Assembly: GCF_000314995.1 (NCBI RefSeq)
Contig: NZ_BAEO01000027.1
Span: forward strand, 62,001-126,000
Length of the DNA stretch: 64,000 nt
Direction of reading: 5' to 3'
From: Paraglaciecola arctica BSs20135
GTDB taxonomy: Bacteria > Pseudomonadota > Gammaproteobacteria > Enterobacterales > Alteromonadaceae
Under the pieces are notes generated by a model that saw only the letters and a program-made list of their open reading frames with translations, did no database searches and was not told the DNA's origin. A program made the position numbers and the translations under genes. The number at the start of each line of letters is the position of its first letter. The first letter of the stretch is position 1. Of this stretch, positions 26,420-36,183 are shown in pieces.

Positions 26420-26534
26420 TTTAGTGATCAGTAAGTTTTATTTCGCAAGCTATAACGAAATCATACTCACTTTTAATAAAATGCGCATATGATATTGTGG
26501 TTTCCAACATACATTTTCAACGGGGATAAGTTAA

Positions 26535-27281
26535 ATGGCGCAGTGGTTAGATGCAAAAGTGGTAAGCAGAACGGATTGGAATGATCATTTGTTTAGTTTG
26601 CGTTTTTCTTGCGACGATTTTCCCGAGTTCACGGCGGGACAGTTTACTAAGGTCGGCGTAGAACAGGATGGTAAAATATTATCTCGTCCCTATTCACTTG
26701 TTAGTGATCCAGACGATAATGAGTTAGAGATCATCGCTGTGCCTGTTGAAGAAGGTTTGTTGTCTCCTAAATTACACACATTAAAAATGGGCGATCCATT
26801 AAAAATCATGTCACCTGCAACTGGATTTTTAGTGCTTGATGAAGTGCCTAAAAGTCGCGACTTGTGGCTAATGGCAACAGGTACAGGAGTAGGGCCTTTT
26901 TTATCTATTTTAGCCACTGAACAAGCGTGGCAGAGTTATGAAAATATAATATTAGTTTATGGTGCACGGTATGAGCATGACCTAGCCTATACCCAATTGA
27001 TTGAAACTTGGTCTAAGCAATATGCTGGTAGGTTTCATTTTGTGCCCATCGTAAGCCGAGAAAGTAAAGGCGATAGATTACGGGGGCATATTCCTGCATT
27101 GCTTAAATCTACCTCTATTCAACAGAAAGTAGGTCTAGATATTCATCCAGACCATAGCCAAGTTATGTTATGTGGCAATCCAGCCATGATCGAAGATGGC
27201 ATACAGACCTTAGTTGAACTGGGTTTATCTAAACATCTAAGGCGGACACCCGGTCAGATATCCATGGAGAGATATTGGTAA
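26535..27281 (+). CDS. fpr: ferredoxin/flavodoxin-NADP+ reductase
   Basis: 248 residues, the same length as E. coli Fpr. It has the FAD-binding RPYSLVSDP (about 51-59), MSPATGFL, the NADP-binding ATGTGVGPFLSIL (about 115-127), CGNPAMI and the C-terminal MERYW with terminal aromatic residue typical of bacterial FPR. It exchanges electrons between NADPH and ferredoxin or flavodoxin and is often part of oxidative-stress defence. GGGGATAA precedes the ATG. Confidence 0.95.
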   Translation: MAQWLDAKVVSRTDWNDHLFSLRFSCDDFPEFTAGQFTKVGVEQDGKILSRPYSLVSDPDDNELEIIAVPVEEGLLSPKLHTLKMGDPLKIMSPATGFLVLDEVPKSRDLWLMATGTGVGPFLSILATEQAWQSYENIILVYGARYEHDLAYTQLIETWSKQYAGRFHFVPIVSRESKGDRLRGHIPALLKSTSIQQKVGLDIHPDHSQVMLCGNPAMIEDGIQTLVELGLSKHLRRTPGQISMERYW

Positions 27282-27382
27282 AAACTAACACAAGCTTCGA
27301 GTAAGAAAACATCCCCAAAAAATAACAAGTAAATATGGGTTGCCCCCAGCCGTACTTTGAACTGGAGGCAACTTGAATTGTT

Positions 27383-30300
27383 TTACTCGTCTTCTTCTAC
27401 CAATGTCATTAATGAAGTATTACCGCCAGATGCTGTGGTATCTATGCTCACTGTTTTTTCCGTTAACAAACGTTGGATCAAGTGGTCAAAATATTCAGCG
27501 GTAATAACCGGTAGTATTGCCCCAGTGCGTTTGGCTAACATTTGTACCATGTAGCTAGAGCGGTCACTTTCACTGTCTATTACCACACCAGCTAGATCGT
27601 CTTCGGCTAACAATGATTGTAAATGATGCAGCTTAGCAACCTGAAATACATTTTCTGGTGCGCCGGTTGCTAAAAACTGTTCGCGGAATTCTGTCGCTTC
27701 TGCGTAAAACAGTTCAGATACCACTGAAATAACCACGTTGCCTGTTGCTAGCGCAGTTACAACGGATAAAATCCAATACTCGAAAGTTACGTTTTTATCG
27801 GCGAAACAAACAATGATCCCTCTGGGCTCTAAGTACAACACATTGGATTCACCCGTTGGCCCAGGTAACACTTTGGGTTTTTTCAGGCGTTTTTCGATAC
27901 TGATCAACTGCGAACGAGCCGCGGCTAATGTGGAATTCAAATCATCGGCTAGATCCTCTACTATGCCCACTTTGGCTATAGTCGCAAGTAATTGACGAAC
28001 TGAAGATACACGGGTATTTAAATCCGTTAAGCGCCACTCATGTTCGCTAGAGCGAGCATTTTCCATGAACTGGATTGCTTGTTGCTCAGCTTCAGGGTTA
28101 CTTTCTAACGCTTTATCTGTGTTAGGTAAGGATTCGCCAACGGCTCGTGGTGTCGATTTTTCAAGCATTAGGCGCGTCAAATAATTAGGTCCACCGGCTT
28201 TAGGGCCGGTTCCGGAAAGTCCGCGGCCGCCAAAGGGCTGAACTCCTACAATAGCGCCAATCATATTGCGGTTAACATATACATTGCCAGCGCGAGATAG
28301 TTTGATTAACTCTATAGCTCTGAAGTCAATGCGAGTATGAATACCCATAGTTAAACCAAACCCAGTGGCATTGATTTTTTCTACAGTTTGTTCCAGCTCT
28401 TCTGCTTTGAAGCGTACTATGTGTACACAAGGGCCAAAAACTTCACGTTTAAGAACTGATATATCGGCTATTTGATAAAGTTTAGGCGCAAAATAAGTAC
28501 CCTTGTTTGCTGGTATTTTGCATTCGTATAACAAGGTGCCATTGTGTTGCATATCTTCAGCATGGGCTTGTAAATTAGCCAAGGCTTTTTGGTCAATAAC
28601 TGGGCCAATATCGGTCGCCAAATAAGCAGGATCACCGACGCTTAACTCATGTAATGCACCGATTAACATTTCGGTAACCGAGTCGGCTATTTCCTCTTGC
28701 AAAAATAACACTCGTAAGGCTGAACAGCGTTGACCAGCACTCTGGAATCCAGAAGCAATCACGTCATCAACCACTTGTTCAGGCAAAGCAGTTGAGTCAA
28801 CAATCATACAGTTTTGACCACCTGTTTCGGCGATCAAAGGAACCTGTTCACCACCTCTGTGTGCCAAAGCGTTAGCAATGACATTACCGGTAACGGTTGA
28901 ACCGGTAAACATTACCGCTTTTATCCGCTCATCTGGTAACAGAACTTCGCCCACATCTGGCCCAGCAGCAATTACAGACTGCACTACACCTGCGGGTAAA
29001 CCCACGTACTCCATCAACTGTAAAGCGCGCAAGGCAATTAAACTGGTTTGTTCTGCTGGTTTGGCAATGACTGTATTACCGGTAACAATAGCGGCTGCCA
29101 CTTGTCCTAAAAAGATCGCTAATGGGAAATTCCAAGGACTAATACACAACACCACGCCTCTTGGCGCTAAGCGGTCATCTTCAGCAAGTTCTTCCGCTCG
29201 GGCGGCATAATAACGACAAAAATCAACCGCCTCACGAACTTCGTCCACTCCATCTGATGTGACTTTTCCTGCTTCTTTAATACACAAAGCAATGAGTTCA
29301 TCCATATTACGTTCAAGGATGTCCGCAGTACGACGCAACAAATTGGCCCGTTCCTCAATTGGAGTTTGTGACCAAGTGCTAAATGTTTGGTGTGCAATAG
29401 TTAATTTATCAGCCATTTGCTGCTGAGTATCGAAACGATGAAAACCAATTATTTCATCCAAATTGGCAGGGTTTCGCACTGCAAGGCAACCTTCAGGTAC
29501 TTGCTCTTCGCTTAATAGGTGTTCATCAAACCAGCGATCAACGGCCGCCTTTAACGGTGTTATTTGATTAATGTCTGTGACATCAAGACCTTTGGAGTTG
29601 TCTCTTTCTTTACCGTACAAGGCAATGGGTTTCTGAATTTGGTCGTTATATTTAGATTTTAACCTTTGGGTTTTCTCAACCGGATCTTCGAGTAATGATT
29701 CAACGGGTCTTGATTCGTCAACTATGGCATTAACAAAAGAAGAATTTGCGCCGTTTTCAAGCAGGCGGCGCACTAAGTAGGCTAATAAATCTTCATGCTC
29801 TCCTACAGGCGCGTAAATGCGGCATTGGATACTTTCTAAGGAAACGATCTGATCATACAGACTGTCACCCATACCGTGCAGGCACTGAAACTCAAAACCT
29901 TCTTTATCATCACCGGCCAATTCCACTATTACCGCCGCAGTGTAAGCATTATGAGTCGCAAATTGTGGATAGATAGTGTCACGATAATCGAGCAAACGGT
30001 TGGCACAGGCATGATATGACACATCGGTAGATGATTTACGGGTAAACACTGGGAAGTGTTCCAAACCATCTTTTTGGGCATTTTTTATTTCCGTATCCCA
30101 ATAGGCGCCTTTTACCAATCTGACCATCAACTTGCGACCGACCTTTTGAGTCAGTTCTCGCAACCAATCTATCACGTACATGGCACGTTTTTGATAAGAC
30201 TGCACGGCTAAACCAAAACCATCCCAACCAGTTAAGTCGGGATCGCTAAATACTTGTTCAATAATATCTAGGGAAATATCTAAACGTTCTGACTCTTCGG

Positions 30301-31168
30301 CATCAACCGTTAAGCCAATATCAAATTCTTTGGCAAGCAGACACAACTCTTTAAGTTTTGGCGGGATCTCCGCCATAACTCTTTCTCTATGAGTAAATTC
30401 ATAACGAGGGTGTATGGCTGATAACTTAACTGAAATCCCTGGGCTTCTTCTAGGACCTTTGCCTTTTGCTGCTTTGCCGATAACTTTTATGGCTTGTGCA
30501 TAGGCATTAAAATAATCATCGGCATCTTTTTGGGTTCTGGCACCTTCACCTAACATGTCGTAAGAATAAACATAACCTTTACGCTCTTTTTCTTCAGCCC
30601 GCTGCACCGCATCTTCAATGGTTTCACCCATAACAAACTGTTGACCCATGACTTTCATGGCAATATTCATAGCTTTACGAATAACTGGCTCACCAACCTT
30701 GCCTAGTGTTTTTTTCAAAAAGCCAAATTTATTCTGTTGATTGGCATAATTAACCAAACCACCGGTTAACAGTAAACCCCAAGACGAAGCATTAACAAAT
30801 AGTGATTCGCTATTGCCTAGATGAGAGCTCCATTGTCCTTTGGATAATTTATCGCTGATCAACTTATCTTGGGTTTTTTTGTCTGGTACCCGTAATAATG
30901 CTTCTGCTAAGCACATCAAAACCACGCCCTCAGCCGAAGATAGTGAGTACTCATTAAGTAGGGCCTCAACCACACCTGTGCCTTCCTGATCATTACGGAT
31001 CTGCAGCACCATTTTACGGGCTCTCTCCCAAGCACGACTACGAGCACGCATATTGACTTCTGCATCTGGCAGAATATGTTCAACGGCAAGGTTTTCATCG
31101 ATGCGATAAAAATCGCGAATTTTTTGACGAATCGGTGATTCAGTGACTAAGTTACCGTCAAACAACAT
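27383..31168 (-). CDS. putA: bifunctional proline dehydrogenase / P5C dehydrogenase PutA
   Basis: About 1261 residues from the ATG at 31168, which has GGAG 6 nt upstream; an upstream in-frame start has no such site. The arrangement is a proline dehydrogenase barrel (about 240-550, with VRLVKGAYWDTEIK), an aldehyde dehydrogenase domain (about 600-1060, with the ETGGQN Glu and the GQRCSALR Cys), and a C-terminal ALDH-like domain. It lacks the N-terminal ribbon-helix-helix DNA-binding domain of E. coli PutA, so it does not act as its own repressor. It oxidises proline to glutamate at the membrane, passing electrons to quinone and NAD+. Confidence 0.96.
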   Translation of the reverse strand: MLFDGNLVTESPIRQKIRDFYRIDENLAVEHILPDAEVNMRARSRAWERARKMVLQIRNDQEGTGVVEALLNEYSLSSAEGVVLMCLAEALLRVPDKKTQDKLISDKLSKGQWSSHLGNSESLFVNASSWGLLLTGGLVNYANQQNKFGFLKKTLGKVGEPVIRKAMNIAMKVMGQQFVMGETIEDAVQRAEEKERKGYVYSYDMLGEGARTQKDADDYFNAYAQAIKVIGKAAKGKGPRRSPGISVKLSAIHPRYEFTHRERVMAEIPPKLKELCLLAKEFDIGLTVDAEESERLDISLDIIEQVFSDPDLTGWDGFGLAVQSYQKRAMYVIDWLRELTQKVGRKLMVRLVKGAYWDTEIKNAQKDGLEHFPVFTRKSSTDVSYHACANRLLDYRDTIYPQFATHNAYTAAVIVELAGDDKEGFEFQCLHGMGDSLYDQIVSLESIQCRIYAPVGEHEDLLAYLVRRLLENGANSSFVNAIVDESRPVESLLEDPVEKTQRLKSKYNDQIQKPIALYGKERDNSKGLDVTDINQITPLKAAVDRWFDEHLLSEEQVPEGCLAVRNPANLDEIIGFHRFDTQQQMADKLTIAHQTFSTWSQTPIEERANLLRRTADILERNMDELIALCIKEAGKVTSDGVDEVREAVDFCRYYAARAEELAEDDRLAPRGVVLCISPWNFPLAIFLGQVAAAIVTGNTVIAKPAEQTSLIALRALQLMEYVGLPAGVVQSVIAAGPDVGEVLLPDERIKAVMFTGSTVTGNVIANALAHRGGEQVPLIAETGGQNCMIVDSTALPEQVVDDVIASGFQSAGQRCSALRVLFLQEEIADSVTEMLIGALHELSVGDPAYLATDIGPVIDQKALANLQAHAEDMQHNGTLLYECKIPANKGTYFAPKLYQIADISVLKREVFGPCVHIVRFKAEELEQTVEKINATGFGLTMGIHTRIDFRAIELIKLSRAGNVYVNRNMIGAIVGVQPFGGRGLSGTGPKAGGPNYLTRLMLEKSTPRAVGESLPNTDKALESNPEAEQQAIQFMENARSSEHEWRLTDLNTRVSSVRQLLATIAKVGIVEDLADDLNSTLAAARSQLISIEKRLKKPKVLPGPTGESNVLYLEPRGIIVCFADKNVTFEYWILSVVTALATGNVVISVVSELFYAEATEFREQFLATGAPENVFQVAKLHHLQSLLAEDDLAGVVIDSESDRSSYMVQMLAKRTGAILPVITAEYFDHLIQRLLTEKTVSIDTTASGGNTSLMTLVEEDE

Positions 31169-31510
31169 GTGCAACTCCAAATAAGTTGGAAAGTGAAACT
31201 TAAAACGCGCTTTTTTCAAGCACATTCAATATTTCGTGGAGTATATAGACTGCAACTAGTGGCTACAACGTTTGTAGAAAAACTTGTAGGGAAGCCGTTA
31301 AGCAGAGTGTAAATATTTTAGAATAAACAACTCTGAGAATTGCCAATCTGGCTTTAGGTGACATCTAAGGAAGCGTTTCATAAATCTGCCAAAAACTAGA
31401 TCTTAAGTAGAGCGATCCCAAAATAAATTGAACATTGGACTAAGATAGACGCAATCATGAGGCGCTTTTTCGGCGAGTAAAATCCATCTGGATTTTTTGT
31501 TAGATAATAA

Positions 31511-31972
31511 TTACAACTTCCATGATATTTCATTTCTTAATTTTTCAACAAGCTTAGGATCTGGTCCCGCAACTACCATGTAAACAAAAGATTGCTCATC
31601 GATTTTTATACACTTTATTGCAGCACGATTATTATTGAAATTGCCATAAACGTAATTACCATTTTTCACTACTGATTTAAAACCAAGTGAATTTAAAATA
31701 CTAACTCCTTTAGTTGCACATAATTCAGGTGATTCTTTTAATAGTTTATGGTGTGACCATAACTGAGGTATATATTCTTTAGTGACAGTAATATATTGGG
31801 TTTCTTGCTTAGTGACAGTCGGATTATTGTTTTCAGATGTACTTGAACAGCCTGATAAGGCAATTAAGAATAAGATAGCTAAAGACTTGATGGAACTCTC
31901 CTTGATATATAACTCCTCGTTTAGAGGCAAAAAACTGTTGGCTAAGACTAGCGACGGAAGAGCAAAAGCCAA
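31511..31972 (-). CDS. small putative lipoprotein, start unclear
   Basis: The frame contains a lipoprotein signal (SLAILFLIALSGC with lipobox ALSGC), then about 110 polar residues with two Cys (CATKG and AIKCIK). The only ATG, at 31972, would place about 30 residues before the hydrophobic core, which is long. An AAGGAG sits closer to the lipobox, but no ATG, GTG or TTG follows it at a normal distance, so the true start may be non-standard or the gene damaged. It is 26 bp downstream of the guanidinium exporter gene on the same strand. Function unknown. Confidence 0.55.
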   Translation of the reverse strand: MAFALPSLVLANSFLPLNEELYIKESSIKSLAILFLIALSGCSSTSENNNPTVTKQETQYITVTKEYIPQLWSHHKLLKESPELCATKGVSILNSLGFKSVVKNGNYVYGNFNNNRAAIKCIKIDEQSFVYMVVAGPDPKLVEKLRNEISWKL

Positions 31973-31998
31973 CTGTTTTGGGCCTTTTAAAAGACCTG

Positions 31999-32316
31999 TT
32001 AGCTATGGGCCAATTTAAGGCCGATAATACCAATACAAATAAAACCAAGACTTACGATTTTAAGCATGTCAGCGGGTTCGTGGAACAATATAATCCCTAG
32101 TATTGCCGTCCCAATTGCGCCGATGCCTACCCATACAGCGTAGGCTGTACCAACAGGTAATGTTCTCATTGCTATACCTAGCAATAGAAAGCTCGCAACT
32201 AGCGCTAGCACAGTGCCTACTGTTGACCAAAATTTAGTAAAGCCTTCTGTATACTTCAGCCCAATTGCCCAGCTAATCTCAAGCAGTCCTGCCATAAATA
32301 GAATAAACCAATTCAT
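31999..32316 (-). CDS. gdx: SMR-family guanidinium exporter Gdx (SugE)
   Basis: 105 residues with four membrane helices and the essential Glu in helix 1 (FMAGLLEISWAIGLKYTEGF). The WAIGLKY and GTAYAVWVGIG segments mark the Gdx (formerly SugE) branch of small multidrug resistance transporters. The ATG at 32316 has GAGAGG 5 nt upstream. A two-hairpin guanidine-II riboswitch lies directly in the leader, which strongly supports guanidinium export by proton exchange as the real job. Confidence 0.93.
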   Translation of the reverse strand: MNWFILFMAGLLEISWAIGLKYTEGFTKFWSTVGTVLALVASFLLLGIAMRTLPVGTAYAVWVGIGAIGTAILGIILFHEPADMLKIVSLGFICIGIIGLKLAHS

Positions 32317-32333
32317 AAACACCTCTCAATAAT

Positions 32334-32380
32334 AGGGGTCGTCCCCTGAAAATTTTTGAGAGGTGAGGTCGTCCTCACTT
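32334..32380 (-). promoter_or_regulatory. guanidine-II (mini-ykkC) riboswitch
   Basis: On the minus strand there are two small hairpins, each with an ACGA tetraloop: GTGAGG-ACGA-CCTCAC (32378-32363) and AGGGG-ACGA-CCCCT (32347-32334), joined by a 15-nt AU-rich linker. Twin stem-loops with ACGR loops define the guanidine-II class. The second hairpin ends about 18 nt before the gdx ATG, just upstream of its ribosome binding site, so guanidine binding should free translation. Confidence 0.93.
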
Positions 32381-32531
32381 CTGAATGCCTAACACTTATA
32401 TAAGTAGCGAATATTACTCTGTATTTTTGTCGATATTAAGTTTTTTATTTGTCTCGCTTAATTTCTCTTGTGGCTATTAGCCAACTTGGTGTTCGTCCAT
32501 AAAAAGCAATCATTCCACATAGCAAAGGTTG

Positions 32532-33920
32532 TCACACCCCTTTCCCAAACCAACTCAACTTCTCATGTAAACTAACCACCGAACCTACAATGATTAACGC
32601 TGGTGGTTTGATGTCAGCGGCTTCTGCCTTGTGCTGAATATCTTCTAAGGTGCCAGTCACCACTTTTTGATCGGAAGTCGTCGCGGATTGCACCATGGCG
32701 ACTGGGGTAGTGGCTGCCAATCCATGATTAACTAACTGCTCACAAATAATAGGTAAGCCGGTTAAACCCATATAAAACACTATGGTTTGGTCTGGCTGTG
32801 CTAAACCTTTCCAATTTAGGTTAATACTGTTGTCTTGTAAGTGTCCAGTGGCAAAAACTACCGATTTGGCGTGATCTCTGTGGGTAAGTGGTATGCCTGC
32901 ATAACTGGCTGCGCCGCTGGCAGCAGTAATGCCGGGAACGACCTGAAAGTTTACGCCGCGTTCGATTAGCGTTTCGAGTTCTTCGCCGCCTCGGCCAAAA
33001 ATGAAAGGGTCGCCACCTTTTAATCGCACTACGCGGTTACCTGCTAGGGCTTCTTTGGCTAGTAACTCATTAATTTCATTTTGCGGAACTGTGTGTTTAC
33101 TTTTAGCTTTGCCCACATAGATCTTTTCAGCATCACGCCTGACAAGCTCTAGTATTTCTGGGGAAACCAAGCGGTCATAAACCACTACATCGGCTTTTTG
33201 CATTAAGCGCAAGGCTCTAAAGGTTAATAAGTCTGGGTCGCCCGGACCTGCGCCTACTAAATATACTTCTCCAACTGTTTTGCTAGCATCTGCTGCATTT
33301 AATTTTTCTAAGAATTTTTGTTCCGCGACTTGTTGGTTACCCTGTAATACGTTTTCGGCTATATCGCCGTCTAAAACGTCTTCCCAAAAATAACGGCGTT
33401 CGGTGACTGATTTGAAACGCTTTTTAACGGATTCTCTGAATTTCTCTGAAAATTTCCCTAATAAACTGATTTTCTGAGGGATAACCGATTCGAGTTTTTG
33501 TCTTAAATATCTGAGTAATACTGGTGCTACACCACCGCTACTAATAGCAATAATGATAGGTGAGCGGTCAACAATAGATGGGGTTATAAATTGGCAAAGT
33601 GGTGTGTTATCTACCACGTTGACTAAAATCTTCTGTGCTCGGGCATGATCGTGAATTTGTTTGTTTAATTCGCTGTTATCTGTGGCTACAAAAACCATTT
33701 GTTTATTACTTAAATCTGACTCGTCGTAAGGTCTGACAATCAGGTTGATTTTTTCTTCATTGGCAAATCGTTGCACTGTATCGCACACCCAAGGTGCTAC
33801 AACTGTGATCTGCGTAGCGGTTTTTAACAGTAATTCCACTTTACGTGCGGCAACTTCTCCAGCGCCCACAACTAAACAGCTTAAGTCTGTGGTATCTAAA
33901 AATATTGGGAAATATTGCAT
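32532..33920 (-). CDS. cysG: siroheme synthase, trifunctional
   Basis: 462 residues, standard length. The N-terminal domain (1-205) is the precorrin-2 dehydrogenase/sirohydrochlorin ferrochelatase (CLVVGAGEVAARKV NAD-binding motif; ISSGGVAPVLLRYLR). The C-terminal domain (about 215-462) is the uroporphyrinogen-III C-methyltransferase (YLVGAGPGDPDLLT, VRLKGGDPFIFGRGGEE, VVPGITAASGAA). It makes siroheme for sulfite or nitrite reductase. No sulfur-assimilation genes are in the window. Confidence 0.96.
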   Translation of the reverse strand: MQYFPIFLDTTDLSCLVVGAGEVAARKVELLLKTATQITVVAPWVCDTVQRFANEEKINLIVRPYDESDLSNKQMVFVATDNSELNKQIHDHARAQKILVNVVDNTPLCQFITPSIVDRSPIIIAISSGGVAPVLLRYLRQKLESVIPQKISLLGKFSEKFRESVKKRFKSVTERRYFWEDVLDGDIAENVLQGNQQVAEQKFLEKLNAADASKTVGEVYLVGAGPGDPDLLTFRALRLMQKADVVVYDRLVSPEILELVRRDAEKIYVGKAKSKHTVPQNEINELLAKEALAGNRVVRLKGGDPFIFGRGGEELETLIERGVNFQVVPGITAASGAASYAGIPLTHRDHAKSVVFATGHLQDNSINLNWKGLAQPDQTIVFYMGLTGLPIICEQLVNHGLAATTPVAMVQSATTSDQKVVTGTLEDIQHKAEAADIKPPALIIVGSVVSLHEKLSWFGKGV

Positions 33921-34046
33921 GTGTTAGTGCTCGTTAAAATGTAGCGCTTAGTGTGCCTTGCTTGGATAGAAGTGCAAACCAATTAAATTAGAATTGATAT
34001 TCCATTAGGTTATTAAGGTTATGGATAAACTTGTATTTGTATATAT

Positions 34047-34072
34047 AAAAAAAGGGGCTGTATAGCCCCTTT
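34047..34072 (-). terminator. rho-independent terminator after the DEAD-box helicase gene
   Basis: Stem 34051-34059 with 34064-34072 (AAAGGGGCT/AGCCCCTTT) and a 4-nt loop, followed on the minus strand by a T-run. It is 24 bp past the helicase stop. Confidence 0.85.
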
Positions 34073-34095
34073 CTGAATTTTTAAAAGCTTAAAGC

Positions 34096-35853
34096 TTAGT
34101 CACGATTAGCTGGATTACCACGTTTTTTAGGTGGTTGTTCTGACCATTCGCGCATACCTAAACTACGACCTGCTACACGAGTTTTTTGTAAAGTGTCGTG
34201 TGTCGCTTTAGGCATATCTTTAGGTAAATCTACTGTGCTGAAATTATCATAAATTTCGATAGAACCAATATTTTTACTGCTGATATTTGCTTCGTTAGCG
34301 ATCGCGCCCACTATGTTGCCAGGTTTGGCACCATGAGTATGACCGACCTCAATACGATAACGTTGCATACCTTCACTAGGTGGACCAGATTTGCGTTCAC
34401 GTTTAACACGCTCACCGCCGCCACGCTCGCCGCCACGTTCTGGACGACCACCGCGCTCTCTTGGAGCACGATCATTTCTGTCGCCACGATCACCTCTTGG
34501 TGGGGCAGCATTTAAATCAGGACGGTCACTTTCTCTAAGGATAAGTGGCTCATCACCTTGAGCTATTTTGGCTAATGCCGCCATGATCACTTCTGGTGCT
34601 GCGTCAGTTTCTTCTTGAATTGATTCAACGATTGGAATTAGCGTTTCAATTGAGGAGTCGCCAATCGCTTCAATCACACTATTTTTAAAACGAGATAAAC
34701 GGGTTTCGTTTAATTGTGAGATTGACGGAATAGTCATCGAATCAATTGTCTGCCTAGTGGCGCGTTCAATAGAAAACAACATGCGTTTTTCACGATGTGA
34801 AATAAACAATATCGCATCACCTTCACGTCCAGCACGGCCTGTACGACCAATACGGTGAACATATGATTCTGTATCATAAGGCACGTCAAAGTTGATTACA
34901 TGACTTACACGTTCAACATCAAGTCCTCGAGCTACAACATCTGTGGCAACCAAAATATCGATTTTGCCTTTTTTCAGGCGATCAACAGTACGTTCACGTG
35001 AATTTTGTGGAATGTCACCATTAAGAGGTTCAACTGCATATCCTCGTGCTGACAGCTTTTCAGCTAATTCCATAGTGGCTGTTTTGGTGCGAACAAAGAT
35101 GATCACACCATCAAAAACTTCGACTTCTAATATGCGAGTCAGAGCTTCTAATTTATGATGTCCAGCTACTTGGCAATAACGCTGGCGAATGGTGCTAGCG
35201 GTAGCTACTTTGGATTCGATTTTGACTGATTTAGGGTCATTCAAATAACGCTTGGTTATTTTACGAATAGGGTCTGGCATAGTTGCAGAGAAAAGTGCTG
35301 TTTGGCGCTTCTCTGGGGCATGACCCAATATCCAGGTTACATCGTCGATAAAGCCCATACGCAACATTTCGTCAGCTTCATCTAGTACCAAAAACTTCAA
35401 TTTGTCGAGTTTAAGTGTACCTTTTTTGATGTGGTCAATAACACGGCCAGGTGTTCCGACTACAACTTGTGTACCGCGTCTTAGTTGACGAATTTGGTTA
35501 TCGTAAGACGAACCACCGTAAATAGGCAATACGTTAATTTTCTTGGAAAAGCTTGCATACACTTGGAATGCTTCAGCTACTTGAATAGCAAGTTCACGAG
35601 TCGGTGCTAATACCAATAGTTGAGTGTTCTTATCATCAGGATCAATATTCGCTAACATAGGTAAGGCAAAGGCGGCGGTTTTACCGGTACCTGTTTGTGC
35701 AGTACCTAAGACGTCATGGCCGTCTAATATAAGCGGAATACATTCTGCTTGAATAGGTGTTGGTTTTTCATAGCCGACTTTATCTAATGCTTGCAGCAGT
35801 TCTTCGGGTAGGTTTAAATCTCTAAATGTTATTTCAGATGTGGTGGTTGTCAT
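34096..35853 (-). CDS. deaD: DEAD-box RNA helicase DeaD/CsdA
   Basis: About 585 residues from the ATG at 35853 (GGGAAA upstream). It has all helicase motifs: Q-motif KPTPIQ, Walker A AQTGTGKT, PTRELA, TPGR, DEAD, SAT, ARGLD and HRIGRTGR. After a basic RGG-rich linker (about 440-500) comes a DbpA-type RNA-binding domain (RYRIEVGHTHGAKPGNIVGAIANE). The layout matches the cold-shock helicase CsdA, which acts in ribosome assembly and RNA turnover. A frame extension of nine residues upstream is possible but unlikely. Confidence 0.95.
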   Translation of the reverse strand: MTTTTSEITFRDLNLPEELLQALDKVGYEKPTPIQAECIPLILDGHDVLGTAQTGTGKTAAFALPMLANIDPDDKNTQLLVLAPTRELAIQVAEAFQVYASFSKKINVLPIYGGSSYDNQIRQLRRGTQVVVGTPGRVIDHIKKGTLKLDKLKFLVLDEADEMLRMGFIDDVTWILGHAPEKRQTALFSATMPDPIRKITKRYLNDPKSVKIESKVATASTIRQRYCQVAGHHKLEALTRILEVEVFDGVIIFVRTKTATMELAEKLSARGYAVEPLNGDIPQNSRERTVDRLKKGKIDILVATDVVARGLDVERVSHVINFDVPYDTESYVHRIGRTGRAGREGDAILFISHREKRMLFSIERATRQTIDSMTIPSISQLNETRLSRFKNSVIEAIGDSSIETLIPIVESIQEETDAAPEVIMAALAKIAQGDEPLILRESDRPDLNAAPPRGDRGDRNDRAPRERGGRPERGGERGGGERVKRERKSGPPSEGMQRYRIEVGHTHGAKPGNIVGAIANEANISSKNIGSIEIYDNFSTVDLPKDMPKATHDTLQKTRVAGRSLGMREWSEQPPKKRGNPANRD

Positions 35854-36183
35854 CAATTTTCCCAGGGTACAGGCAGGCACAGCGTTATTTGAATCGGTAA
35901 TACAATTTCTAAAATCAGTAATACAATTATTTAAGGCGAAGCCGGCACGGTTTCAAAGGTTAAATTATATTCGATTTTCAACATTTACTCCATGTAATGC
36001 TTTGTTTAATTGCATTATTTTTGGGAAATGTGTTTTTGTGGTGCAGCAATTTGTGGTTTATTGTCAAGTATGTTGCAAATAAGTGGTTTAGTTGTATCAG
36101 GTGGTTAACATGTGACGATAGATTTCTTCATTTGGCAAATTTTTCATCAAAAGTAGTTTTTAGGATTAAGAGCAAAGGCCTCT

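Noticed and set aside
27339-27372. Hairpin between fpr and putA as terminator
   Set aside because: The stem is interrupted, the loop is long and there is no T-run.
31226-31510. Small RNA or gene between putA and the lipoprotein gene
   Set aside because: No reading frame, hairpin with T-run or known motif was found.
34051-34072. Short inverted repeat that might be a regulatory RNA element before cysG
   Set aside because: Position, stem and T-run fit a plain terminator for the helicase gene.
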